Shown here one piece after another: positions 41,683 to 51,295 of a DNA stretch of 64,000 bases. The notes beneath the pieces were generated by a model that was given only the letters and a program-made list of their open reading frames with translations, ran no database searches and was not told the origin of the DNA. The translations under genes were made by a program, and so were the position numbers. This DNA comes from Calditrichota bacterium (GTDB taxonomy: Bacteria; Calditrichota; Calditrichia; RBG-13-44-9; J042), in NCBI GenBank assembly GCA_013150955.1, contig JAADJD010000012.1:62001-126000 (forward strand). The letters run 5' to 3'. Positions within the stretch are counted from its first letter, which is position 1, and every line of letters begins with the position of its first letter.

Positions 41683-43671
41683 TTAAGGCTGTTTTTTCAA
41701 AAATCGCTGATACCACTCCAGCGCCCGCCGACAAAAGTCCAGTTGATGGGCCCGTTCTCGTAACCCATGCGGTTCCCTGGGATAGACCACCAGTTCCGTC
41801 TCCACACCAAAATACTTTAATCCCCGGTACAGCTCATAGGCCTGGCCTACCGGCACGCGCAAATCCTTTTCCCCATGGGCAATTAACGTCGGGGTTTTGG
41901 CGTTAGCAATGTACTTCAACGGAGATCGATCCCATACAAAGTCCAGGTCTTCATAAAGCCAGCGGGTCCAGTGCACCAGCGCATTTTCCGCAGGGATGTC
42001 CGTGGTGCCCCCTTTGGAGATCTGATTGGAAATCCCCGCAAACACGATGGCCGCTTTAAATCGGTCGCTATATCGGGTAGCGGCCCAGGCCGATGTATAG
42101 CCTCCATAAGAACCGCCACCGATTCCCACGCGATCAGGGTCTACCATACCCCAGGCAACCAGACTATCGATTCCGGCCAGGATATCCTGAAATTCTTTAC
42201 CCATTAAGTCCAGTTGATCTCCCTTGGCAAAGGCAACCCCGCGACCAATGCTGCCGCGATAGTTGGGCATCAGCACCATGAATCCGCGCTGGGCCAACAA
42301 CTGAACCCAGCTGCTGTAAGAAGTATTCCAGCCATCCAGCTGGGCAGATTCCGGTCCGCCATGGACCTGCACCTGCAACGGATACCGCTGCCCTTTTTGA
42401 TATCCCACCGGTTTCACCAGAACACCGTAGATCGTTAAATCATCGGGACCCTTCCAGGAAATGGTTTGCTGCTCACCAAACGTCATGTTCTCCAGAAATG
42501 GATTCAGGTTGGACAGTCGCTCCAGTTTCTTCGATCCCAATTTGCCCAGGAACACTTCATTGGGATGCCGATATGTATTGCCTGCCAGGGCAAATCGCTT
42601 GCCATCCTTAGCCAATGACAGGGATCGAAATACCGGTCCTTCACCCCCCAATAAGTATTTCCTCTTCCCTGATGGCACGGCAATTCGGTAAAGATATGTG
42701 TGGGTTTTCTCAATGGTAATAACCAGCAGTGCCTGTTTATTCAGCCAGCGGAACCAGATGGCAGTACCTTCAAATCCCTCCAGCAGATTTTTAGGTTCAC
42801 CCCCGGTTAACGGTTTTACGAAAATGCTACCCGGATAAGGATCGCTGAGATCCACTGCACCCCTCCAGGCGACGTATTTGCCATCCGGGGAAACCCGGGC
42901 CAATTCCAGCTTGCCTTCCGTATCGTAAATCAACTGACCTTCTCCCCCATCCCGGGATACGAGGTAATTGTCGGTAAACATATAGCGATCATCGGTAAAT
43001 GGGCGTTCGCTGGCACGATAAATCAACTGTTGCCCATCCGGTGTCCAGTCAAAATCCCACACATTATGATCCGATTGCGTCACCACATGACTTTCTCCGG
43101 TTTCCAGATTCATCACGTGCAAACGGGTAATGACCTGCCAGGTATCTTCAACCTTCTGGTCAAACCCTTGCTTTCGCCGTTGTTTCACCTCCGCCGGCAG
43201 GGCATCTTTCATGGAATAGGCCAGCCACTTGCCGTCCGGAGAAAGCCGAAAATGCAGCACGTTTCGGGGAGCCCGGGTAATCTGACGGGGTTCACCGCCA
43301 TCCACGGGAATGGCATATACCTGACGGTTGCGCTCGATGGATTTTCGGCGGCTGAGAAAATAAATCTCTTTCCCATCGGGGGACCATTGAATAGCGCGCA
43401 CGGAGTTGGGTTTTCGGATATAAACACGGGGCTGTTTATCCCGAAGGGACACCACCCAGAGCTCATTATAAGCGCCACCCGGTTTCTCGGTAGAATCTCG
43501 CGGGGTGCGTACGGTAAAGGCCACAAAATTTCCCTGGGGCTGAATGGCCACCTGGGTTACCCAGCGTAAATCGACGACTTGCTGAGGCGTCAACACGCTG
43601 GCGTGGGAGTCCCCAAACCCAATAATCCCTATCCCAATCAGTAAAAGGAATATTCTTATCTTCATTGCCAC
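41683..43671 (-). CDS. Prolyl oligopeptidase family (S9) serine peptidase, probably secreted
   Basis: A 662-residue acylaminoacyl-peptidase/DPP-like protein. The first codon is GTG at 43671 with AGGAGG five bases upstream; an ATG two codons later is an alternative. A signal peptide (IRIFLLLIGIGIIGFGDSHA) implies export. Residues about 30-400 form a beta-propeller with WD40-like PD40 repeats (WSPDGKEIYFLS, LSPDGKWLAYS, WTPDGQQLIY, VSPDGKYVAW). The alpha/beta hydrolase domain carries nucleophile S521 in GGGSYGGYTSAW, D603 in GEKDLRVPVGQ and H635 in PREPHGL, so the triad is complete. It would cleave short peptides in the periplasm. It appears to be a single-gene unit flanked by repeats. Confidence 0.92.
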   Translation of the reverse strand: MAMKIRIFLLLIGIGIIGFGDSHASVLTPQQVVDLRWVTQVAIQPQGNFVAFTVRTPRDSTEKPGGAYNELWVVSLRDKQPRVYIRKPNSVRAIQWSPDGKEIYFLSRRKSIERNRQVYAIPVDGGEPRQITRAPRNVLHFRLSPDGKWLAYSMKDALPAEVKQRRKQGFDQKVEDTWQVITRLHVMNLETGESHVVTQSDHNVWDFDWTPDGQQLIYRASERPFTDDRYMFTDNYLVSRDGGEGQLIYDTEGKLELARVSPDGKYVAWRGAVDLSDPYPGSIFVKPLTGGEPKNLLEGFEGTAIWFRWLNKQALLVITIEKTHTYLYRIAVPSGKRKYLLGGEGPVFRSLSLAKDGKRFALAGNTYRHPNEVFLGKLGSKKLERLSNLNPFLENMTFGEQQTISWKGPDDLTIYGVLVKPVGYQKGQRYPLQVQVHGGPESAQLDGWNTSYSSWVQLLAQRGFMVLMPNYRGSIGRGVAFAKGDQLDLMGKEFQDILAGIDSLVAWGMVDPDRVGIGGGSYGGYTSAWAATRYSDRFKAAIVFAGISNQISKGGTTDIPAENALVHWTRWLYEDLDFVWDRSPLKYIANAKTPTLIAHGEKDLRVPVGQAYELYRGLKYFGVETELVVYPREPHGLRERAHQLDFCRRALEWYQRFLKKQP

Positions 43672-43827
43672 CAGAACCTCCTGTATTTTTCTGTCCCCAA
43701 TCCAATGGTTGCTTTGAAATTCCTAATCCGGCAGAAAAGATACAGAACTTTTCTCATTTATTGAAGATAGATTTTCAATTTTCAGCGGTGAATTCTGGCG
43801 ATGGGATTTGGGCAAGGATCATATGTT

Positions 43828-44070
43828 CCGGATTATGGATCAGACCACGAATGACACAATGAACACAAATAAAATACAATGGATTATGTGTGGATGAAAA
43901 TTTGTTTCGGGGATCATTCGCGATTTTGTAGATATTTAGTTTCGTTCGCGTGATTCGCCGTTGAATCATTTGATTCTAACTGGATGAAAAATGGGTTCCG
44001 GTGCCTTTGGGCTATTTTTTTGTTATGATTGGAAGAAGCCGCGTGATTCGTGGTTCAGTGCATAATTTGC
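43828..44070 (-). repeat. Intergenic repeat, copy 8
   Basis: An element (Y to X) of about 240 bp in the 401-bp gap between the GWxTD and S9 peptidase genes, ending three bases from the GWxTD stop codon. A second 'attcgcgtgattcg' X end at about 43916-43955 is followed by further element-like sequence to 44070, suggesting two fused partial copies. No gene is visible in the gap. Confidence 0.75.
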
Positions 44071-44072
44071 GC

Positions 44073-46064
44073 TTATTGAATTAAGAGGAATTGCAATTCT
44101 TTACCGGTGTGGGTCTCATTAACCAGGTCGGTCACTTTAACAGTGAGCAGATATTTTCCGTCTTTTAAATTGTCCACCGGTTTTTCCCAGGCCACATGGG
44201 CATTGGACTGAGATCGTATTTCATGGTGGGTTTCCGAAAGGACCAGGTCCGGCTTTTTTTCTTTGCTTCCCAGCCAGCCAAACAGCTTTTTGAAAATATT
44301 TTTCCCCTTACCCAATCGAAATAAGTTATACGAAACATCGAAGTGGGCTTTACCGTCCGCATCTCTTCCCAGATTGTAGACCTCAAAATAAATTTTTAAA
44401 GGCACCGTTTTGTCGTGCTCATTAATCGGCTGGGGGATGATCATCAATGTGTCTTTAACAAAGACATTTTCTTCCCGGGTCGGCAGAACATCACCCACCA
44501 GAAAGACTTCGGACATGGTGAGCATAGTATCCGGATACCAGGGTACCCGTAGCGGAACCCGCTGGACATGTAACCGTTCACCCAGTGGATTTTCCACTCG
44601 AAAAATCACCTGATAGGTTCCGGGATCCAGCAGAAAGGTAAATTTGCTGATAAACGTATCGCCCACTTTCTGATGAGAAATGGGAATGGTGGTGGAATCG
44701 GCCTCTACCAATCGGTAATCGGGATCAAATATACCGATCTGACTTTTAATTTCAGAATAAAACTCCGGTTCAAATACATATTGAATTTCATCGTTGGGCA
44801 CATAATAATTGAATTCCACCAGTGTCTTTCCGGATTCTCCCTTGAAATGCATCCAGTTATAAAAAACGGTTAAAGTGTCCATGCCAAAATCGGTACCCAG
44901 CACCAGCCGGCGGATATAATTCTTCATCCATCGGAAATGCATCTCATCCAGATCCTTAAAGTGAGTCCGGGCATACTCATTGGCTTCCAGCGGATCGATT
45001 TGCTCATCCATCAGCCGAATTCTTTCCCGAAATTCGCGGTGCAGGGGAGCCAGGGAGGTATAAAGATCGTACCGGAGCCACAGCGGAATTAGCACCGTGC
45101 GTCTTCCCCCGTAGAATGCCGTCCGTCCCCGATAAAATATACCCAGAACCTCTTCCGGACCACTTACCAGGCGGTAAAAATTCTTCCCGCCTCTTCCCAC
45201 AAACGTCCAATAAATATCCGGGTGAATATGTTTGTAAAACCACATTTCAAACGGGTACAGGGCATATCCACCGGTTCCCCGGGTACCGCTCCGGGAAATG
45301 TACATGCGGCTGGTTGGACCCAACAGAATGAAGATGTCTCCCCGGTCATCATAGCCTTTAGGTAATAGGGGATCACTAAATTTTTGACGTGCAATTGCGG
45401 CCCGTTTAAAGAATTGTAACACATATTCATTATCCAGGGTAGCGGGAGTGGGATCCTGTCGTCGGAAGGCTTTATAAAAAAGATTGCCAATTTCCGGTTG
45501 ACGGGGTGGTTTTTCTTTCAGGATGTTCTGGAGTTCATCCTCAAATAGGAGAATTTTTGCCTGATCAAAAAATTGCTCCCATAAATCGGGCTGGCGTTCA
45601 GGGGAAATGCTCTTTAACCAGTCATAAAAAATTTCTGTAATGTTTACCTGAGCCTGAGTGAAATTGTTTTCAGCAAACAACCGGACCAAGTGGTAATTCA
45701 GATAGGGATCATTTTTATCCTTATTTTTTAAGACAAAGTAGCCTTCGATCAGGATCTGGGCAGCGGTATCCGCCTTTTGCTCCTTTTCATAAACGGTCGC
45801 CAGCCAATCCCACAACGAACGGCCTGAGTCTTCCTGAAATGTCGAATCCTGCTGAATCAGTTCCGTTAAAAACTCTTTGGCCTGAGCATATTCTTTCTCT
45901 TTAACCGCCTCTTTTACACGGACCAGCTGGGTAGCAATGGAGCTTTCTGTACTACTGGCAACAGTCTGTTGAAAAGATAGACCCCCAAGAAGCAAAACGA
46001 AAAGGAACAAACGAAAAACAAGACAGGGCTTTTGAATAAAACCACTCATACTATAAAACATCAT
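44073..46064 (-). CDS. GWxTD-domain protein, probably secreted
   Basis: A 663-residue protein with an N-terminal signal peptide (LVFRLFLFVLLLGGLSFQ). Residues about 35-160 look helical and TPR-like (AVKEKEYAQAKEFLTELIQQ). The GWxTD domain lies near residues 195-300, with the diagnostic PLLPKGYDDRGDIFILLGP segment and downstream aromatic-rich ALYPFEMWFYKH. A beta-rich C-terminal half follows (DTFISKFTFLLDPGTYQVIF; TVPLKIYFEVYNLG). GWxTD proteins occur mainly in Acidobacteriota and FCB lineages and have no proven function. It follows the SusD gene on the same strand but is separated from it by a terminator. The start has two adjacent ATGs. Confidence 0.82.
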   Translation of the reverse strand: MMFYSMSGFIQKPCLVFRLFLFVLLLGGLSFQQTVASSTESSIATQLVRVKEAVKEKEYAQAKEFLTELIQQDSTFQEDSGRSLWDWLATVYEKEQKADTAAQILIEGYFVLKNKDKNDPYLNYHLVRLFAENNFTQAQVNITEIFYDWLKSISPERQPDLWEQFFDQAKILLFEDELQNILKEKPPRQPEIGNLFYKAFRRQDPTPATLDNEYVLQFFKRAAIARQKFSDPLLPKGYDDRGDIFILLGPTSRMYISRSGTRGTGGYALYPFEMWFYKHIHPDIYWTFVGRGGKNFYRLVSGPEEVLGIFYRGRTAFYGGRRTVLIPLWLRYDLYTSLAPLHREFRERIRLMDEQIDPLEANEYARTHFKDLDEMHFRWMKNYIRRLVLGTDFGMDTLTVFYNWMHFKGESGKTLVEFNYYVPNDEIQYVFEPEFYSEIKSQIGIFDPDYRLVEADSTTIPISHQKVGDTFISKFTFLLDPGTYQVIFRVENPLGERLHVQRVPLRVPWYPDTMLTMSEVFLVGDVLPTREENVFVKDTLMIIPQPINEHDKTVPLKIYFEVYNLGRDADGKAHFDVSYNLFRLGKGKNIFKKLFGWLGSKEKKPDLVLSETHHEIRSQSNAHVAWEKPVDNLKDGKYLLTVKVTDLVNETHTGKELQFLLIQ

Positions 46065-46110
46065 GCTTTTTTATTAGTTACAGTTATCATCGGAAATTTA
46101 GTTCCCAAAA

Positions 46111-46155
46111 TAATAAAAAAACAGCCCGGCCATCCAAAAGGATTGACCGGGCTGC
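46111..46155 (-). terminator. Intrinsic terminator after susD
   Basis: On the minus strand CAGCCCGG and CCGGGCTG pair, with an inner ATCC/GGAT stem around a TTTT loop, followed by TTTTTTTATT. It starts 24 bp after the SusD stop codon. It should end the SusC/SusD transcript. Confidence 0.9.
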
Positions 46156-46178
46156 GGAAATCGAATGATTAGACCCGA

Positions 46179-47693
46179 TTAGTATGGATTTCGGATCGGG
46201 TCATTTTGATTTCGACCATAATTGGGATCGTTGGGTTCCCAATAATAAGCCTGCTTATCGGGACCGGACAGCTGCTTCGTCGGATCATCCACGTTCGGAT
46301 TGGTTTGCCGTTCATCGTCACTGATCGGCAGCCGGTGAGGAATGATGTCTGGAGATTCGGTGTAGTCATTCGCACCAAAAGCCACTATTTTCGGGTAACC
46401 GGTTCGCTTCCAGTCATTGAAGACCTCGATGTTCAGGAACAGCGCAATATACTTTTCCATCATAATCGCTTCGAACAACGCATCGCCAGTCACCGTGTCG
46501 TCATAAACGCCCAGCGTGTCCGGCTTCAATCCCCATTTTGCCTCGATGACTCGCAGTGCCTGATTCAGCTTTTCCCGTGCGGTGGTTTCATCACCCAGCT
46601 TAAACGCCGCCTCGGCCTGGATGAACAGCGTTTCCTCGTAGGTCAGGATATCATAGGACTTCGACTTATCCAGGAAGATACTGCTCAATGTCGACGCTGA
46701 AATCCTACCTTCTCCTGGAGCAGATCCAACGTAAATTGGATTCCCTGAATCATCAAATCCTGCAGGCGCGAAATAGATAGGTAAACGCGGGTCTTTTCTT
46801 TCAATCAACAAATCTACTAAAAATTTCCCAGCACGGATATATGAATCGCGTTCACGATAAAATTGATACCAGGTGTTTGACTCGGATTCTATATCAGAAT
46901 GCTTCGTCTTAAAATCGCCATCGGTGGCATTTATTCCATTCGCGGCATGATTTAACGCTTGTTCATAAGGATTCGTATAACCTTCCGGAAGCTCTTCACC
47001 CGCTTCAAACGCTTCACCCCAATGTAAATAATAACGCGCTTTTAGAGAATGGGCAAAGCGAATCCATTTACCAAGATCACCACCATATACATGATCATTA
47101 GCGGGTAATGTAGCTGCAAAACCAGAAAGTGGAGTCTGTAAGTCTTTAATTGCGTCATCTAACAACTTTTGAATTGCCGCGTAAATCTCAGCTTGTGTAT
47201 CCAATTTTGGTGTAGGAATGTCCGGATTTGCCGCTTCAGAATATGGGATATTGCCCCAAATGCTGGCTGCAGTACCAATTACAAGTGCTTCCCAAACCTT
47301 GGCAATCCCTCTATAATTTATCCAACCATTAGCATTACATAGTTCAATAACCTTACGAATATCCACCAAACCACCGCCGGTATATACATCATTAAACTCA
47401 CCGTCGTGATCGGCCTCCACAATTGAGTATCGATCATAGGCAAGATATTGCCGATCCGTTCCAGACATCTGTTGCATCCACATGGAAAAGGTACGAGCAA
47501 GCGCACCTTCTTGCATAAAGAAATGAGATATTTGAATCGTATTCAACAATACATCAGGGCTGACATCTTTTGCCCGATTGGGATCAATTTGTAACTCAGG
47601 ATCGTCCAGAAAATCCGTACAGCCTACAAATAGCAAGCCAACGAATGCAATTAAAATTAAAAATGTCCAAGAAGCTTTTATTTCTTTCATCAT
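46179..47693 (-). CDS. SusD/RagB family nutrient-binding lipoprotein
   Basis: A 504-residue outer-membrane lipoprotein. The signal peptide ends at the lipobox LFVGC, with Cys near residue 25, followed by TDFLDDPELQIDPN, the typical SusD start. TPR-like helices and the C-terminal segment MMEKYIALFLNIEVFNDWKRTGYP are characteristic of the SusD_RagB-like 2 subfamily. ATG 47693 follows GGAGG. It lies 17 bp after the SusC gene and would form the lid over that transporter. No glycoside hydrolase, lyase or sulfatase is nearby, so the ligand may be a peptide or a glycan; sequence does not say. Confidence 0.93.
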   Translation of the reverse strand: MMKEIKASWTFLILIAFVGLLFVGCTDFLDDPELQIDPNRAKDVSPDVLLNTIQISHFFMQEGALARTFSMWMQQMSGTDRQYLAYDRYSIVEADHDGEFNDVYTGGGLVDIRKVIELCNANGWINYRGIAKVWEALVIGTAASIWGNIPYSEAANPDIPTPKLDTQAEIYAAIQKLLDDAIKDLQTPLSGFAATLPANDHVYGGDLGKWIRFAHSLKARYYLHWGEAFEAGEELPEGYTNPYEQALNHAANGINATDGDFKTKHSDIESESNTWYQFYRERDSYIRAGKFLVDLLIERKDPRLPIYFAPAGFDDSGNPIYVGSAPGEGRISASTLSSIFLDKSKSYDILTYEETLFIQAEAAFKLGDETTAREKLNQALRVIEAKWGLKPDTLGVYDDTVTGDALFEAIMMEKYIALFLNIEVFNDWKRTGYPKIVAFGANDYTESPDIIPHRLPISDDERQTNPNVDDPTKQLSGPDKQAYYWEPNDPNYGRNQNDPIRNPY

Positions 47694-47710
47694 TATTATC
47701 CCCTCCTTTA

Positions 47711-50700
47711 TTAATAATTAAACTGCAGAGATAAGATAAACGAACGAGTCTGAGGCATATTGAAATAATCCAACCCCTGCCAGTTGGTATTGCCAGCCAG
47801 GTTTGTTTCTGGATCAATACCTCTATAGTTTGTCCAAGTATACAAATTCCGCCCAGTGAATCGAATATTAATATCCTTAATCCCGATCCACTTGCTGATC
47901 AACTCATGACGGAATTTATAGGAGATGGAAATTTCCCGTAATTTCATGTAGCTGGCATCTTCCACGAACTGGGAAGCCGGTCCGGTAAAACCACTACCTT
48001 CGTTCAACAGATACCACCATATACCACCCGGTACTTCCTTACCAGCACCCGGACCAACACCTTTGAACACACCCGTACCTTCACGCTTGGAATCGTCCAT
48101 CTTCACGACCAGGTCTTCGGGGAAGGGCTTTTCGGTGTCTTTATGCGCACCAAAGAAATACAGCGCACCGCGGGTACCATTCCACATGTCACCACCCTGC
48201 TTGATGTCGAACAACACCGAAATGCGCAGATTATTGAACAGGGTGAAGGTGTTTCGAATGCTTCCCGTCCAATCGGGATTGGGATCCCCAATGACCCACA
48301 GCTTGCTGGAACGAACAGGATAGCCATCCTCAGCAATGTACAGATCACCTGGCTTCCAACCGGTATATTCTTTATCAATATTAACACCATTTACAACCTC
48401 ACCTCGACCAAACCGCACAAAATCTCGCCCTTGAATCACACCGTAAGGTTGTCCAACAACTGCATAAGCCGCAGCGCTAGTAAAACCACCTAATAAAACA
48501 TATTCAGCGCCCGCCAAGTCGGTAACTAAACTGTTGTTTTCTCCATAAAGCAAGCGTACATCCCATTTGAAATTTTTCAGCTTAATGGGCTGAGCATCTA
48601 AAGCGATTTCCCATCCTTTGTTTTCAATGACAGCAGCATTTTCCAAACGACTCATAAAACCCGTTGAGGGAGGAACAGGTAAGGCAAGAATAACATCCTC
48701 AGTACGACTTTCATATCGTGTTATTTCAAGCCCAATTCTATTGTTTAAAAACCCTAAATCAAGTCCGTATTCCCATTCTTTATTTCGTTCTGGTCGAATA
48801 GCATCATTACCCTTTGTGGCGGATAGGAAAAACCCACCAAAACCGAATGCTGTAGTGGAATGAGAAACGCCCCATCCCTGACCAAAACTTCCAGTACTAT
48901 ATAAAGTAATAGTTTGATAAGCACCTGGCTCACGTCCTGTTTCTCCATATGCAACTCGAACCTTACCATAACTTAAAACTTTCTTAACAGGCTTCAACAT
49001 TTCAAAAGAACTAAATTCCCAGGCACCACTGAATTTGGGGAACCAGTGACGTTTTTTCGCCCGACCAAAGGTCGAAGATCCATCATTTCTCAGAGAAGCT
49101 GATAAATATAATTGTTCCCATAAATCAAGCATGACTTGACCAAAAAACGATTCTTGTCTGATCTTATATTCATACTCATTGGGATCGTAAGATGCTGTAT
49201 TATCTAACTGATTAAACCCGTATACAAACATCTTATCCCCAATTGTCTGAAACGTATTAAACTCTCTTTGATTAATTTGATGTCCTAATAAAACATTCAC
49301 ATTCGCACTCGCTGGCTCAAAACGACGGGTTGCTGTAATAGCCAAATATCCATCGGTTTCCTTATAAGTAAATTTCTCCCTAATGACCCGACCTTCTGGA
49401 TATGAGGAGCTACTGGGCGGATACACTGTTCGTCTATCGTCAGTGGAATAATCCGTACCCAGTGTGTAGCTGATATTTAACCAATCCAGAGGATCATATT
49501 CCAATTTGATGTTTCCAAAAGCCCGTCCTACATCGCTCACATTGACATTTTCATATACGATAAAGAACGGATTATCGTATCCACGACTTCGATATAATTT
49601 CGTGGGTCTTTGGTAGCGATAAGAACGATGTAGACCTGTCTCGGGATCAATGTAAGGAAGATTGTTAAAATTGGGCGGCGTACGAAACGTTCCTAACAGT
49701 AATCCGCTGACGTTTGAACCCTTTTGAATTCGGTTCACGGTCACATCGGAATAATTAAAATTACCGGTAACACTCAGTTTTTCCGACAGTCGCTGAGTGG
49801 CCTTTAAATGAACGCTGTTGCGGAGATAATCGGAATTGCCTTTGATCGCACCATCGATGCTGGTCCGACCAATGGACAGATAATACGTCGTCCAGGCATT
49901 TCCACCGGACACGATAAATTGATTATCAAAATTGTGCCCAACTTCAAACATTTCCCATTCATGATCATAAACCTTGGTTCCGTAGGTCAAATTCCCTTTT
50001 TCATCCACAAAACCGGCATTTCGCAGATAATCAGTGGTCAAAGTGTCCAATCGGGGACCCCAGCTCAACGGCGAACGGGTACTGGGTCGACCGAACACAC
50101 CCTGACCATATTTTTTCTGCAGCGGAACGGTGTTGTAAACTTCATCCCAGGAATAGGAAACTTTGTAGGTGAATTTGGGCTTTCCGGGCTTACCACTCTT
50201 GGTCGTAATCAAAATCACACCCGAAGCAGCACGCGTACCGTAAATCGCCGAAGCCGCAGCACCTTTCAGAATTTCAATGGACTCAATATCATCCGGGTCA
50301 ATATCCGACGCACGGTTGGTCTGGGTCACACCACCATGACGACCCACCGCACCGGCGATACTCTGGTTGTTAATCGGGGTACCGTCCACCACGATCAAAG
50401 GTTGGTTGTTTCCCTGAATGGTGTTGGCACCACGAATCCGGATGTAGGCTTCGGCACCCGGCTCACCACTGGCCGCGATAATTTCCACGTTGGCCACCTT
50501 ACCATGCAGAGCAGCAACGATGTTTTGCTCACCACTTTCCACCACTTCACGCGGCTGCACCTTGGGAATCACCACACCCAGTTTTTCCTTGGGGATTCCC
50601 ACACCCATACCGGTCACCACGATTTCCTGAAGTTCCAGAACATCGGGCACCAGCTCGAAGTTGTAGGTAAATTCACCAGCGGTTAGCGTAATCTTTTGTT

Positions 50701-50980
50701 TGCTAATTTTGTACCCCAGAAAATTGGCAACCAGGGTCACTTCCTGCCCGTTGACCAATTCTGCCGGAATTTCGAACATGTAATACCCATCCACATCTGC
50801 GGAAGCACCCAATTGCAGTTCTTCAATGTAAATATTGGCTCCCGGCAGTGGGTTTCCGGCGTCGTCGGTGACCACGCCCTTTATGACGGCGCCTTCCTGG
50901 GCCAGAGCTGCACCAAAGCATAGCAAGCTTACCGCTATGCTCATCCATACAATTAAAAATGCTCGGCTAAAAGACCTCAT
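47711..50980 (-). CDS. SusC/RagA family TonB-dependent transporter
   Basis: A 1089-residue outer-membrane protein. A signal peptide (AFLIVWMSIAVSLLCFGAALA) precedes a carboxypeptidase-like beta-sandwich domain (about residues 30-110: VIKGVVTDDAGNPLPGANIY). The TonB plug follows, with ALHGKVANVEI, IRIRGANTIQGNNQPLIVVDGTPINN and IEILKGAAASAIYGTRAASGVILITTKSGK, the hallmark SusC signature. The remaining residues form the beta barrel, ending in FILSLQFNY with a C-terminal aromatic. It imports a substrate captured by the SusD partner. GGAGGAGG stands just before the ATG. No TonB, ExbB or ExbD is encoded here. Confidence 0.95.
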   Translation of the reverse strand: MRSFSRAFLIVWMSIAVSLLCFGAALAQEGAVIKGVVTDDAGNPLPGANIYIEELQLGASADVDGYYMFEIPAELVNGQEVTLVANFLGYKISKQKITLTAGEFTYNFELVPDVLELQEIVVTGMGVGIPKEKLGVVIPKVQPREVVESGEQNIVAALHGKVANVEIIAASGEPGAEAYIRIRGANTIQGNNQPLIVVDGTPINNQSIAGAVGRHGGVTQTNRASDIDPDDIESIEILKGAAASAIYGTRAASGVILITTKSGKPGKPKFTYKVSYSWDEVYNTVPLQKKYGQGVFGRPSTRSPLSWGPRLDTLTTDYLRNAGFVDEKGNLTYGTKVYDHEWEMFEVGHNFDNQFIVSGGNAWTTYYLSIGRTSIDGAIKGNSDYLRNSVHLKATQRLSEKLSVTGNFNYSDVTVNRIQKGSNVSGLLLGTFRTPPNFNNLPYIDPETGLHRSYRYQRPTKLYRSRGYDNPFFIVYENVNVSDVGRAFGNIKLEYDPLDWLNISYTLGTDYSTDDRRTVYPPSSSSYPEGRVIREKFTYKETDGYLAITATRRFEPASANVNVLLGHQINQREFNTFQTIGDKMFVYGFNQLDNTASYDPNEYEYKIRQESFFGQVMLDLWEQLYLSASLRNDGSSTFGRAKKRHWFPKFSGAWEFSSFEMLKPVKKVLSYGKVRVAYGETGREPGAYQTITLYSTGSFGQGWGVSHSTTAFGFGGFFLSATKGNDAIRPERNKEWEYGLDLGFLNNRIGLEITRYESRTEDVILALPVPPSTGFMSRLENAAVIENKGWEIALDAQPIKLKNFKWDVRLLYGENNSLVTDLAGAEYVLLGGFTSAAAYAVVGQPYGVIQGRDFVRFGRGEVVNGVNIDKEYTGWKPGDLYIAEDGYPVRSSKLWVIGDPNPDWTGSIRNTFTLFNNLRISVLFDIKQGGDMWNGTRGALYFFGAHKDTEKPFPEDLVVKMDDSKREGTGVFKGVGPGAGKEVPGGIWWYLLNEGSGFTGPASQFVEDASYMKLREISISYKFRHELISKWIGIKDINIRFTGRNLYTWTNYRGIDPETNLAGNTNWQGLDYFNMPQTRSFILSLQFNY

Positions 50981-51295
50981 TTGGACCTCCTCCTTAGATT
51001 AGTTAGAGTGCTTATTACAAATTCGGAATTTTGATGTTAGGGTGTGCTACACAGTACTAAAAAAATATAGGCCTCCTCCATTTTTACCATTCAAGATTGA
51101 TTTAATATACAACAATCATACCAAAACCACTTTCAATTAAATCCATCTCATTAATTAACAATAACATAGATTCACTTTCAGGGTTAAACTCAAATGTGAC
51201 TAAGGTCAACTTTTTCCTACTCAAAGGGGAAAAATTTTTCCCTATTTTTTGAACAAACAAAATGGAAAAAATACGGACAAATCGGCTGGAAAACT
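50981..51295. other. 315-bp susC upstream region
   Basis: No gene seen between the end of the MoxR gene and the susC start. The region is AT-rich, free of the repeat family and presumably carries the SusC/SusD promoter. A TGGTATGATTG extended -10-like sequence occurs on the minus strand near 51115-51125 without a matching -35 box. Confidence 0.4.
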
